A stretch of 19,671 bases of DNA. It comes from Spirochaetota bacterium (GTDB taxonomy: Bacteria > Spirochaetota > UBA4802 > JAFGJZ01). A program made the translations under genes and the position numbers. Of the stretch, positions 1 through 7,340 are shown one piece after another. The DNA lies in the NCBI GenBank assembly GCA_023396615.1, contig JAEWVM010000005.1, forward strand, positions 1-19,671, in the 5' to 3' direction. Numbering within the stretch: the stretch's first letter is position 1; every line of letters begins with the position of its first letter. The notes beneath the pieces are model-generated. The model did not search any database. It was not told the origin of the DNA and was given only the letters and a program-made list of their open reading frames with translations.

Positions 1-1538
1 GTTACGGACTCATCGGCGCAAACGGATCCGGCAAATCGACATTCTTGAAAATTCTTTCCGGCGAATTAGAGCAGAGCAAGGGTGAAATTCAGAAAAACCC
101 TAAACACAGAATGGCCGTACTGAAGCAGAATCAGTTTGAGTATGATGAATCCAGCGTTTTAGATACCGTCATTATGGGCTATAAAAAGCTTTATGATATA
201 ATGAAGGAGAGAGAACTTCTTTATTCGAAGGAAGAGCTTACTGAAAAAGAAGGAATGCGCGCTTCGGAGCTTGAAGAGGAGTTCGGTGAGATGAACGGCT
301 ACGAAGCCGAGACCGAAGCCGCTCAGCTTCTTGACGGACTCGGTGTTCCTGAAGATTCTCATTATTCGCTGATGAAAGATCTTGAACCGGGAATAAAAGT
401 GAGAGTACTTCTTGCTCAGGCTCTTTTCGGAAATCCGGATATACTTCTGCTGGATGAGCCTACAAACTATCTTGATCTTGAAACCGTCAAATGGCTTGAG
501 AATTTTCTTGAGAAGTTTGAAAACACCGTCGTTGTTGTTTCGCATGACAGACATTTTCTCGACAGAGTCTGCACGCATGTGGCTGATATCGATTACGGAA
601 AAATAGAGCTTTATTCAGGAAACTACTCTTTCTGGTTTGAGGCGAGCCAGCTTGCTCTCAGACAGAAGCGCGACGAAAATAAAAAAACCGATGATAAAAG
701 AAAAGAGCTTCTTGAGTTTATTCAACGGTTCAGTTCCAATGCTTCAAAATCGAAGCAGGCAACAGCAAGAAAGAAGATGCTTGAAAAACTTAATGTCGAA
801 GATATCAAACCGTCATCAAGAAGATTCCCGTATGTTGCGTTTAAGCCTGAAAGAGAATGCGGGAAAACGGTTTTGGAAATTGAAAAGATCAATTATCCGT
901 CTGAGAATCTCAAAGATTTCAGCCTTCTGGTGAACAGAAATGATAAAATTGTTTTTCTCGGTGATAATAAGGCGAGAACGGCACTTTTTCAGATAATAAA
1001 CGGAGAGCTCGAAGCCGAGTCCGGTGAATTTAAGTGGGGTGAGACGATTTCACGCGCGTATTTTCAGAAAGAAAACACTCATCTTTTTTCAAATGATCTC
1101 AATATTATAGACTGGCTCCGTCAGTATTCGGATGACAAGGATGAGAATTTCCTGAGAAGCTTTTTGGGAAGAATGCTTTTCAGCGGTGATGATTCGTTCA
1201 AAAAGGTAAAGGTGCTTTCGGGAGGAGAGAAAGTCAGATGCATGATATCCAAGCTCATGCTTTCAAACGCGAACTGTCTTATCCTTGACGAACCGACAAA
1301 CCACCTTGATCTCGAATCGATTACGGCTTTGAATAATGCCCTGATAAGCTTTCCCGGAGTTGTTCTTTTTGCGGCTCATGACCATAAATTTATCGAAACT
1401 GTTTCAAACAGAGTTGTCGAATTTACTCCTAACGGTATAATTGACAGAGTGATGAATTTTGAAGATTATCTCGACAGCGACGATATAAAGAAGCTCAGGG
1501 ATAAGATGTATGGAAATCACGACGGTTTTGTTCTCTGA
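1..1538 (+). CDS. ybiT: ABC-F family ATPase, YbiT-like (5' end cut off by window)
   Basis: Soluble two-domain ABC ATPase of the ABC-F class, a family that acts on ribosomes rather than in transport. The gene is open from the first full codon (base 3), so its true start lies left of the window. Domain 1 has an intact Walker A (GANGSGKST, bases 18-44), a non-canonical signature (LEPGIKVR in place of LSGGQ), Walker B ILLLDEPTN and the SHDRHF switch region. The linker segment RFSSNASKSKQATARKK and the VCTHVADIDYG segment resemble E. coli YbiT as I remember it. Domain 2 keeps LSGGEK, LILDEPTNHLD and AAHDHKF, but its Walker A position reads GDNKARTA (bases 960-983), lacking the P-loop lysine. The next gene, smpB, also concerns ribosomes, but this may be chance. 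The class is near certain, the YbiT subgroup likely; the cellular role is unknown. Confidence 0.93.
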   Translation, partial: YGLIGANGSGKSTFLKILSGELEQSKGEIQKNPKHRMAVLKQNQFEYDESSVLDTVIMGYKKLYDIMKERELLYSKEELTEKEGMRASELEEEFGEMNGYEAETEAAQLLDGLGVPEDSHYSLMKDLEPGIKVRVLLAQALFGNPDILLLDEPTNYLDLETVKWLENFLEKFENTVVVVSHDRHFLDRVCTHVADIDYGKIELYSGNYSFWFEASQLALRQKRDENKKTDDKRKELLEFIQRFSSNASKSKQATARKKMLEKLNVEDIKPSSRRFPYVAFKPERECGKTVLEIEKINYPSENLKDFSLLVNRNDKIVFLGDNKARTALFQIINGELEAESGEFKWGETISRAYFQKENTHLFSNDLNIIDWLRQYSDDKDENFLRSFLGRMLFSGDDSFKKVKVLSGGEKVRCMISKLMLSNANCLILDEPTNHLDLESITALNNALISFPGVVLFAAHDHKFIETVSNRVVEFTPNGIIDRVMNFEDYLDSDDIKKLRDKMYGNHDGFVL

Positions 1539-1550
1539 TAATATAAAAAT

Positions 1551-1574
1551 CGGATGGAATTATAATTCCATCCG
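1551..1574. promoter_or_regulatory. Perfect 24-bp palindrome next to smpB ribosome site
   Basis: Arm CGGATGGAAT, then TATA, then the exact complement of the arm. As RNA this gives a 10-bp stem with a 4-base loop, or a 12-bp two-fold symmetric DNA site. It begins 12 bases after the ABC-F stop, and its last base is the first G of the GGGGAA run (1574-1579) that serves as the smpB Shine-Dalgarno. No U-run follows on the + strand, so it is not a standard terminator in that direction. On the - strand it is followed by ATTTTTATAT. It could be a translational control or mRNA-processing hairpin, a protein-binding operator, or a weak terminator for antisense transcription. The symmetry is seen directly; the role is inferred. 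Confidence 0.6.
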
Positions 1575-1583
1575 GGGAATGAT

Positions 1584-2045
1584 ATGGCTGAAAATGTTAT
1601 AAAAGAAGTAGCTCAGAATAAAAAAGCTAAATTCGAATATGAAATCATTGAAACCTTCGAAGCCGGAATAGTTCTAAAAGGCACCGAAGTCAAGTCTATG
1701 CGCATGGGAAAGGCCAGCATCAACGAAGCATACGGAAGAATCGTAAAAGGCGAACTGTTCGTTTATCAGATGAATATTTCTGTTTATGAAAACGGAAATA
1801 TCTTCAACCATGATCCGATGAATCCGAGAAAGCTTCTTCTTCATAAAAAAGAAATCAGAAGACTGATCGGAAAACTTCAGGAGCAGGGTTTTGCTCTCAT
1901 AGCATTGAAGCTTTATTTTAAAAACGGAAAGGCAAAGCTTCTTCTCGGACTCGGAAAAGGTAAGACTCAGTATGATAAACGTGAGTCGATAAAGAAGCGC
2001 GAAGATCAGAGAGAAATGCAGAGAGCATTGAAGAATTACAGGTGA
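1584..2045 (+). CDS. smpB: SsrA-binding protein SmpB (trans-translation)
   Basis: Small basic RNA-binding protein that delivers tmRNA to stalled ribosomes for tagging and rescue. At 153 residues it has the usual family length. Recognisable features are the N-terminal NKKAKFEYEI strand, the LKGTEVKSMR segment (31-40), the GNIFNHDP motif, the HKKEIRRLIGK helix, and a lysine/arginine-rich C-terminal tail (about 131-153) that in the family folds in the ribosomal decoding region. The ATG follows GGGGAA with about 4-bp spacing. A 24-bp palindrome separates it from the ABC-F gene, so the two may be co-transcribed. The partner RNA gene ssrA is often nearby in bacteria, but I found no tmRNA-like sequence in the following gap. 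Identification is secure. Confidence 0.97.
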   Translation: MAENVIKEVAQNKKAKFEYEIIETFEAGIVLKGTEVKSMRMGKASINEAYGRIVKGELFVYQMNISVYENGNIFNHDPMNPRKLLLHKKEIRRLIGKLQEQGFALIALKLYFKNGKAKLLLGLGKGKTQYDKRESIKKREDQREMQRALKNYR

Positions 2046-2077
2046 TCTCAGCCAGTGGTTTGGGAAAATTACAGCGA

Positions 2078-2086
2078 TGGTATAAT
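2078..2086 (+). promoter_or_regulatory. Extended -10 promoter candidate (TGGTATAAT)
   Basis: A perfect TATAAT preceded by TG and one base (TGnTATAAT), the arrangement that lets sigma-70-type polymerase work with a poor -35. Upstream, TTGGGA (2060-2065) is a weak -35 at a short 15-base spacing. Transcription would start near 2093 and give an untranslated leader of about 330 bases before the GT2 gene. It is the best promoter candidate for the polysaccharide locus, by pattern only. Confidence 0.4.
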
Positions 2087-2388
2087 AGTCAAGTATAAAG
2101 TTTTTAGACAATTTGCTGCCAGGGGAAAATGCTCGGGATGGATAAAATGTGCTCTAAAAAATAATTGACTTAATCTAACTTTATTATTTGAATGCAGAGT
2201 CTTGTTCTTTTCTAATTAGGTTAATTTTCATGACACTGAAGAGGGATAGGCAAATTTTCGTTTTATTTTGGAATAGAAACTTTTCTTAAAATAATTTGAA
2301 ATCAAATGTAAATTTGATGGAACAGATATAATTTTATAATTCCTTTAGATAATATTTTTAAAATGTTGGGTAATTGAGTTAAATAAAT

Positions 2389-2406
2389 TATTTTATTAAT
2401 AAAATA
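2389..2406. repeat. 18-bp A/T-only palindrome followed by seven T
   Basis: A perfect two-fold symmetric run of A and T around TTAA, followed by seven T (2407-2413) and directly by the GAGG ribosome site of the next gene. It looks like a terminator in outline, but a stem made only of A-U pairs is weak. It lies 18 bases before a start codon, so a role as an operator or simple low-complexity DNA is as likely. The role is unknown. Confidence 0.3.
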
Positions 2407-2413
2407 TTTTTTT

Positions 2414-2417
2414 GAGG
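2414..2417 (+). promoter_or_regulatory. Ribosome binding site deciding the GT2 start
   Basis: GAGG six bases before ATG at 2424. It rules out an in-frame TTG at 2412, which overlaps this site and has nothing suitable upstream. Starting at 2424 gives the usual GT2 beginning MVYIILPAFNEE. Confidence 0.65.
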
Positions 2418-2423
2418 TTTTTG

Positions 2424-3284
2424 ATGGTTTACATAATTTTGCCTGCATTCAATGAAGAGAAATCAATACCGCTTATTTTCCCTAAAATTAAAAATTATTT
2501 TCAGAAGTCTAAAACGCCGTACAGAATAATTGTGGTAAATGACGGAAGCACTGATTCAACAGCAAAAGTGTTAGAGAATATTAAGAAGACTTATCCTCTT
2601 ACGGTTTTGAGTCATTCAATAAACAGGGGGCTGGGTGAGACAGAACGGGATGCTTTTGAATATGTTGCAGCCAACGCATCGAGCGATGACATCGCAATTC
2701 GTTTTGATTGTGATGATACGCATGAGCCGGAATATATTGGCATAATGCTTAAGAAAATTGCAGAGGGTTATGATGTTGTGAACACATCACGTTTTCAGCC
2801 GGGGGGCGGTCAAAGCGGTGTAAATGCTTACAGATCATTTATAAGTTACTCTGCGAATATTTTCATGAAAATGCTTTTTAACATAAATGGTGTTAAAGAT
2901 TATTCCTGCGGTTTTAGAGCATACAGAGTTATGGTTCTTCAGGATGCCATAAAAATATTTGGAAACGGTTTCATCCAGCTTAAAGGATTGGGTTTTACTT
3001 CAACCCTTGAAACTATAGTAAAATTAAAGCTACTGGGATGCCGTTTTGCAGAAGTCCCTTTTCAGTTGAGATATGACCAAAAGGCGAGCCCAAGTAAAAT
3101 GGTCGGCAGTATAACAACAATGGGGTATTTCGCTATGGCATTTCTTTATCACTGGCCGTTTGGCGGTTGGAGAAGATTCTATAAAAAACTTGATGTCATT
3201 TACCGCAAATCACCGGAAAAAGCGATAGCGAAATATTCAAAATGTAATGTAAGGCGTTCGACAGTATGCCAGATTGGCGGTTGA
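2424..3284 (+). CDS. GT2 glycosyltransferase, DPM1-like
   Basis: Inverting-type GT-A glycosyltransferase of family 2, of the kind that transfers a sugar from a nucleotide to polyprenyl phosphate or a lipid-linked acceptor at the cytoplasmic face of the membrane. It has 286 residues. Visible features are IILPAFNEE at the start, VVNDGSTD (37-44), NRGLGETERDAF (67-78), the metal-binding D-x-D in FDCDD (94-98) and CGFRAYR (162-168). Only one weak hydrophobic stretch (about 212-228) is present, unlike GtrB-type relatives, which end in two membrane helices. It is the first gene after the long gap and is followed by a 109-base gap with a promoter-like site, so it may be transcribed apart from the rest. 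The fold is certain; the donor and acceptor are unknown. Confidence 0.9.
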   Translation: MVYIILPAFNEEKSIPLIFPKIKNYFQKSKTPYRIIVVNDGSTDSTAKVLENIKKTYPLTVLSHSINRGLGETERDAFEYVAANASSDDIAIRFDCDDTHEPEYIGIMLKKIAEGYDVVNTSRFQPGGGQSGVNAYRSFISYSANIFMKMLFNINGVKDYSCGFRAYRVMVLQDAIKIFGNGFIQLKGLGFTSTLETIVKLKLLGCRFAEVPFQLRYDQKASPSKMVGSITTMGYFAMAFLYHWPFGGWRRFYKKLDVIYRKSPEKAIAKYSKCNVRRSTVCQIGG

Positions 3285-3318
3285 TAGTTCTTAAGTAGTC
3301 GGGGTTTGGTTTATCCAT

Positions 3319-3327
3319 TGTTATAAT
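3319..3327 (+). promoter_or_regulatory. Extended -10 promoter candidate before asnB
   Basis: TGTTATAAT, again a perfect TATAAT with TG one base upstream, in the 109-base gap between the GT2 gene and asnB. No good -35 hexamer lies at 16-18 bases. A start near 3334 would leave a leader of about 60 bases. It could drive the long overlapping gene chain starting at 3394. Pattern evidence only. Confidence 0.35.
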
Positions 3328-3393
3328 AAGTGAGTATAGATTTTGTTCTCCTTGAGAGTATCTTAAAGGTCAATAAATAAGTGATGGAATTAT

Positions 3394-5295
3394 ATGTGCG
3401 GTATAGCAGGATTATTAACTGGAAAACCGGTAATAGCCGATAGAGTAAAATTAGTCGAAGAAATGATGCTATGTATTGCTCATCGCGGTCCCGATGATTC
3501 CGGGTTTGTCCAAATTTCTGGAAAGGCTTTGATCGGGCATAGACGTCTTTCAATAATCGATATAAAGCATGGACATCAGCCGATGCTCTCAGCCGATGGA
3601 AGATATTGTCTGGCATTTAATGGTGAAATATACAATTATCTTGAATTGAGACAGAATTTGATACAGCAAGGCTTTCAATTTGAAACTTTTTCTGATACAG
3701 AGGTTCTTTTGAATCTGTTAATAAAAGAAAAAGAAGGATGTCTGCCCAAGCTTAATGGGATGTTTGCTTTTATGTTTTATGATAAGCAGACGGGTGACTG
3801 GATAGCCTCCAGAGATCATTTTGGTATTAAGCCTTTTTATTATTCAGTTCTTGAAAATGAATTTATTTTTGCTTCTGAGATTAAATCAATTTTGCTCCAT
3901 CCTGATATAGAACCAGAACGCAACGAAGAAGCTTTGCAGGAGTATTTGACATTTCAGTTTTGCTTGGATGATAAGACCCTTTTTCGCAAAATAATGAAAA
4001 TTAAACCGGGACATGTAATCCGGGGAAATGGATCAAAAATATTAACTGATTCTTGTTATTGGAATAATAGTTATAATATAGATTATTATCACACCGAAGA
4101 TTATTTTGTTGATGCTCTGCGAGATTTAATTTCTGACAGTGTGCGTTTGCAGCTCCGTTCGGATGTTTCGCTTGGAGGTTATCTCTCCGGAGGTATTGAT
4201 TCGAGTTTGGTTTGTTCTCTTGCCGCTTCTCATTTGCAATCTCCGGTTCCGATGTTTCATGGCAGATTTGCGGAAGGTTTGGAATATGATGAATCTTGTT
4301 ATGCAAAGCAGCTTGTCTCGGCGGTGGGCGGTGAATATCATGAAGTAGTACCTACTGCAAAAGAGTTTGTGGAACATCTTCCTGAATTAATATATTTTCT
4401 TGATGAGCCATTAGCTGGTCCTGGTTTATTTCCTCAGTTTCATGTGAGTAAGTTAGCACGTGAACATGTTAAGGTTGTTTTAGGAGGTCAAGGCGGGGAT
4501 GAAATATTCGGAGGTTATGCCAGATACCTTGTCGGATATTTGGAGCAGGCATTAAAGGGCGCAATTTTTGAAAACCAGGAAGAGGGTCGTCATTTAGTTA
4601 CTTTGGAATCGATAATTCCTCATCTGCCATTATTGAAGCAGTACCGGCCACTTTTATCACAGTTTTGGTCTGATGGATTATTCGATCAGATGGATGCTCG
4701 CTATTTTCGGTTGATTGATAGAAGTGAAGGATTAAAACATCTTTTGACAAAAGATTATTATGAATCTATTAACCAGAATAGAATTTTTGCTGATTTTCAG
4801 AAAATATTTAATCATCCTGACACAAAGTCATATATAAATAAAATGACACATTTTGATCAAAAAACTCTTTTGCCTGCTCTTCTTCAGATTGAAGATAGAG
4901 TCAGTATGTCTGTTTCTATAGAATCAAGAGTTCCTCTTCTTGATTACCGGATAGTTGATTTAGTTGCGACCATGCCTCCTCCTTTAAAGTTTCAGGGCGG
5001 ACGTACGAAACACATATTGAAGAAAGCTATAAAAAATATTTTGCCTCAGAATATCATCGAACGTAAGGACAAGATGGGTTTTCCTGTTCCATTAAAAGAA
5101 TGGCTGAAGGGAGGTGTTGTTCGTGATTTTGTGTCGGATACTTTGCTGAGCAAAGCGAGCAGAGAAAGAGGAATCTATCGTCCGGAAGCGTTGGAAAATA
5201 TGCTAAGCAATCAGGGTGTAGGTGGACGACAACTTTGGGGAGCGTTGTGTCTTGAATTGTGGCACAGGAGATTCATTGACAATGCTCGTAATTAA
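3394..5295 (+). CDS. asnB: Asparagine synthase (glutamine-hydrolysing) family amidotransferase
   Basis: Two-domain amidotransferase of 633 residues. The N-terminal glutaminase has the nucleophile Cys2 exposed after Met removal (MCGIAG), HRGPDDSG (30-37), FNGEIYNY (75-82) and SDTEV (100-104), which release ammonia from glutamine. The C-terminal synthetase has the ATP pyrophosphatase loop SGGIDSS (265-271), GGQGGDEIFGGY (364-375) and KDKMGFPVP (558-566). All catalytic motifs look intact. In polysaccharide loci such proteins (WbpS, WbtH) are proposed to turn a hexuronic acid carboxyl into an amide rather than make asparagine. That fits here because wbpBED, which makes a uronic acid sugar, lies downstream. 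The next gene overlaps its 3' end by 14 bases. The family is certain; the sugar substrate is inferred. Confidence 0.93.
   Translation: MCGIAGLLTGKPVIADRVKLVEEMMLCIAHRGPDDSGFVQISGKALIGHRRLSIIDIKHGHQPMLSADGRYCLAFNGEIYNYLELRQNLIQQGFQFETFSDTEVLLNLLIKEKEGCLPKLNGMFAFMFYDKQTGDWIASRDHFGIKPFYYSVLENEFIFASEIKSILLHPDIEPERNEEALQEYLTFQFCLDDKTLFRKIMKIKPGHVIRGNGSKILTDSCYWNNSYNIDYYHTEDYFVDALRDLISDSVRLQLRSDVSLGGYLSGGIDSSLVCSLAASHLQSPVPMFHGRFAEGLEYDESCYAKQLVSAVGGEYHEVVPTAKEFVEHLPELIYFLDEPLAGPGLFPQFHVSKLAREHVKVVLGGQGGDEIFGGYARYLVGYLEQALKGAIFENQEEGRHLVTLESIIPHLPLLKQYRPLLSQFWSDGLFDQMDARYFRLIDRSEGLKHLLTKDYYESINQNRIFADFQKIFNHPDTKSYINKMTHFDQKTLLPALLQIEDRVSMSVSIESRVPLLDYRIVDLVATMPPPLKFQGGRTKHILKKAIKNILPQNIIERKDKMGFPVPLKEWLKGGVVRDFVSDTLLSKASRERGIYRPEALENMLSNQGVGGRQLWGALCLELWHRRFIDNARN
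5266..5270 (+). promoter_or_regulatory. Ribosome binding site inside the end of asnB
   Basis: AGGAG lies inside the asnB coding sequence, 11 bases before ATG 5282 and 5 bases before an in-frame TTG at 5276. It supports starting the deacetylase-family gene at one of these two codons rather than at any start further upstream, and suggests coupling to asnB translation. Confidence 0.5.
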
Positions 5296-6589
5296 AACTG
5301 ATCCGGGCGTAGATACTAAATGGCTTAGATATATCCTTGATGAATTCAAAAAAGTTAATTTAGCCGATTTTGATATAGTTGTTGATAACAGTGATAATTC
5401 TGTATCTGGCAATGTTCTTTATTATTCAAAAACGAAAGATTTGGCTGATTCAATTTTTTATTCAGATCGTCCTTTACCTGATGGAAATATAAAATATCTT
5501 TCCAGTTTTTTGTATGTTATTGATGGCACGGTTTCAGACGGATTTTTAATAGGTTATGATTTGTTGTGGAATGCTTTTGTTTTTTTGACACGGTATGAGG
5601 AATTTTTAACTGAAAACAATGGAAAACTTATCAGAAGTTATAGTTCCAATCATCCCAGAAAAGATAAAAACAGCTTTAAAATACCAATAGTTAACGTGCT
5701 GTTTAACGAGTTTGAAAAAATAATATCGGGAAGATTTCCCGAATTGAAATTTGAAAAACCGCAGTTACCATGTATTGATTTTTCGCATGATGTTGATTAT
5801 ATTAAAAAAACCGCACAGCTTAGAATTAAACAAAGCATGTTCAATTCTTGCAATCTATTGCGATCTGTTAAAAATATTAATTCGGTCCCTAAAAATATTT
5901 TGAAAACAGTTAAATTTGCTTTATCTTCTCCATCGTACTGGTGTTTTGATTATTGGCATGAGCTTGAGAAAAAAAAGAATGTTTGTTCGACATTTTATGT
6001 CTATGCTGATGTCTGTAGAAAGAATTTTAAAACCTGGCTTATTGATCCTTCGTATAATTTGTGTACAAATCTAAAATTACAGTCCAAACTAAAAGAGCTG
6101 AAAGACGAAGGGCATGAAATTGGACTGCATGGGAGTTTTAACAGCGCATTATCCTATGATAAACTAAGAGAAGAAAAAGAAATCCTTCAAGATGTTCTCG
6201 GGTTTGAAATAACAAGAACCAGACAGCACTGGCTTAATTATATTGAAGCAATAACTCCATACTCGCATGAGAAACTTTTTAGAATTGATTCGACTTTAGG
6301 TTGGAATGATATTTGCGGCTTTAGAAGCGGAACAGCTTGCAGATACAGACCTTATGATCACGTAAATAATAGAGTTTTTTCATATGAGATTTTACCTCAG
6401 ATTATTATGGACTCTAATATATTTGATTATTCAAAAAATCCGGATGTTTTTTCTGATTCGATGCGGATGCTGAAGGACGCAAAAAAAATTACAAAAAAGT
6501 TTAACGCCTCCGTTTCTTGGCATCAAAGGGTCTGCAGCAGTGATTATAATTGGCAATACTTTTACGAGGAGATTTTAAATGATTTATAA
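5282..6589 (+). CDS. Polysaccharide deacetylase (NodB-like) family protein, no signal peptide
   Basis: A protein of 435 residues. The C-terminal two thirds resemble the carbohydrate esterase 4/NodB fold: SHDVDY (168-173) matches the first metal/catalytic motif (an aspartate pair, written HDVD in this subgroup), HEIGLHGS (278-285) matches the H-x-x-x-S/H metal motif, and RIDSTLGWNDICGFRSGT is the strongly conserved later segment of this subgroup. The first about 150 residues form a separate domain like that named DUF7033 in databases (from memory). Family members remove N- or O-acetyl groups from sugars. There is no signal peptide, so it probably acts in the cytoplasm on a precursor. It overlaps asnB by 14 bases and the methyltransferase gene by 11. 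ATG 5282 was chosen; TTG 5276 is possible. The family is likely; the substrate is unknown. Confidence 0.82.
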   Translation: MLVIKTDPGVDTKWLRYILDEFKKVNLADFDIVVDNSDNSVSGNVLYYSKTKDLADSIFYSDRPLPDGNIKYLSSFLYVIDGTVSDGFLIGYDLLWNAFVFLTRYEEFLTENNGKLIRSYSSNHPRKDKNSFKIPIVNVLFNEFEKIISGRFPELKFEKPQLPCIDFSHDVDYIKKTAQLRIKQSMFNSCNLLRSVKNINSVPKNILKTVKFALSSPSYWCFDYWHELEKKKNVCSTFYVYADVCRKNFKTWLIDPSYNLCTNLKLQSKLKELKDEGHEIGLHGSFNSALSYDKLREEKEILQDVLGFEITRTRQHWLNYIEAITPYSHEKLFRIDSTLGWNDICGFRSGTACRYRPYDHVNNRVFSYEILPQIIMDSNIFDYSKNPDVFSDSMRMLKDAKKITKKFNASVSWHQRVCSSDYNWQYFYEEILNDL

Positions 6590-7340
6590 ATACTTACCTT
6601 ACTTTTTGTTTAAGCCTCTTTTCGGCGACCGGAAGAAATTCGGTCTGACTATTGATGAAAATGATTCTGATTATAAATTATGGCAGAATGAATGTTATTT
6701 GAAATTCTATGCTGACAATCAAAAAGGAACAATCGGAAAATATGTGAATAATATGGGTTTTAAAATAATGACTCATGTAGATCTTTCTGATAAAATCGTT
6801 TTGGAGGTCGGACCTGGCTCAATTGATCATCTGGATTTTAATAAAAGCAAACCTGAAAAGTATGTTCTTGCTGATATAAAGCAGGATTTCTTATCAATAT
6901 CTGAAAAAAGACTTATTTCTTATGGAATTGAGAATATTGAGAAGATTAAGGTGATGGGAATAGATATTCCGCTGGAAGATAATTCCGTTGATGTAATTAT
7001 TACTTTTCATCAGTTAGAGCATGTATTTGAGCTTGAGAAATATCTGTTGGAGTTAAAAAGAGTTTTGAAAAATGGAGGCATTCTCATCGGAGCTGTGCCG
7101 ACAGAAGGGGGTTTTGCGTGGGGGTTCGGAAGATTTTTAACTTCAAGAAGGTATGTGAAAAAAACAATGAATTTTAATTACGATAAGATTATTTGCTGGG
7201 AGCATCCTAATTTTATCAATAAGATAGATAAATTGATAAAAAGCAATTTTAAAGTGAACCGCAGTATCAAGCGGCCATTCAGGTTTCTTCCTTTTGATTT
7301 TAATCTTTCGTGGTCATTTATATGCATAAACGAGAAATGA
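6579..7340 (+). CDS. Class I SAM-dependent methyltransferase
   Basis: A 253-residue Rossmann methyltransferase of the Methyltransf_11 type. Motif I VLEVGPG (74-80) binds S-adenosylmethionine, VLADI (96-100) is the acidic strand-2 region, IPLEDNSVDVIITFHQLEHV (120-139) covers motifs II and III, and LKRVLKNGG (149-157) is the usual post-motif. The N-terminal about 60 residues may be an acceptor-binding cap. A strong AGGAG (6567-6571) stands seven bases before the ATG, inside the end of the deacetylase gene, and its stop forms an ATGA overlap with the next gene. In this setting a sugar O- or N-methyltransferase, or one capping a growing chain, is likely. The acceptor is not predictable from sequence. 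Confidence 0.87.
   Translation: MIYKYLPYFLFKPLFGDRKKFGLTIDENDSDYKLWQNECYLKFYADNQKGTIGKYVNNMGFKIMTHVDLSDKIVLEVGPGSIDHLDFNKSKPEKYVLADIKQDFLSISEKRLISYGIENIEKIKVMGIDIPLEDNSVDVIITFHQLEHVFELEKYLLELKRVLKNGGILIGAVPTEGGFAWGFGRFLTSRRYVKKTMNFNYDKIICWEHPNFINKIDKLIKSNFKVNRSIKRPFRFLPFDFNLSWSFICINEK

Larger units (their letters stand above)
2046..2423. other. A+T-rich intergenic region before the polysaccharide locus
   Basis: 378 bases without a convincing gene. It contains an extended -10 promoter candidate (2078-2086), an 11-codon micro-ORF behind AGGGG (2129-2164, ending in three lysine/serine-type codons and TAA), a second weaker promoter-like pair (TTGACT 2165-2170, TTGAAT 2188-2193, 17-base spacer), and a short A/T-only palindrome just before the next gene. 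No tmRNA, tRNA, transposon end or gene remnant was recognised. The gap marks the change from housekeeping genes to the A+T-rich polysaccharide block and probably carries that locus's promoter and leader. Confidence 0.6.

Noticed and set aside
159..578. Open frame on the - strand inside the ABC-F gene
   Set aside because: It is opposite a strongly conserved ATPase domain, shows no family features and has no ribosome site. The same holds for - strand frames at 1674-2111, 10880-11362, 15459-15728 and others.
2053..2090. JUMPstart/ops-like element before the polysaccharide locus
   Set aside because: CAGTGGTTTGGGA and a later GGTA loosely recall JUMPstart, but the ops core GGCGGTAG is absent and the GGTA belongs to the -10 candidate.
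2389..2413. Intrinsic terminator before the GT2 gene
   Set aside because: The stem has only A-U pairs and sits directly against a ribosome site. No G+C-rich stem with a U-run was found in any gap of the window.
2046..2423. tmRNA (ssrA) gene next to smpB
   Set aside because: No tRNA-like ends, no tag-peptide reading frame ending in LAA/VAA-type codons and no typical 3' CCA region were seen.
5222..5281. Longer start for the deacetylase-family gene
   Set aside because: The extra 20 codons lie inside the conserved end of asnB and have no ribosome site. AGGAG at 5266-5270 favours a start at 5282 (or 5276).
7310..7336. GTG 7310 or ATG 7322 as start of the toroid protein
   Set aside because: No ribosome site at a fitting distance. 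ATG 7337 forms the ATGA overlap usual in this gene chain. The evidence is modest, so ATG 7322 stays possible.
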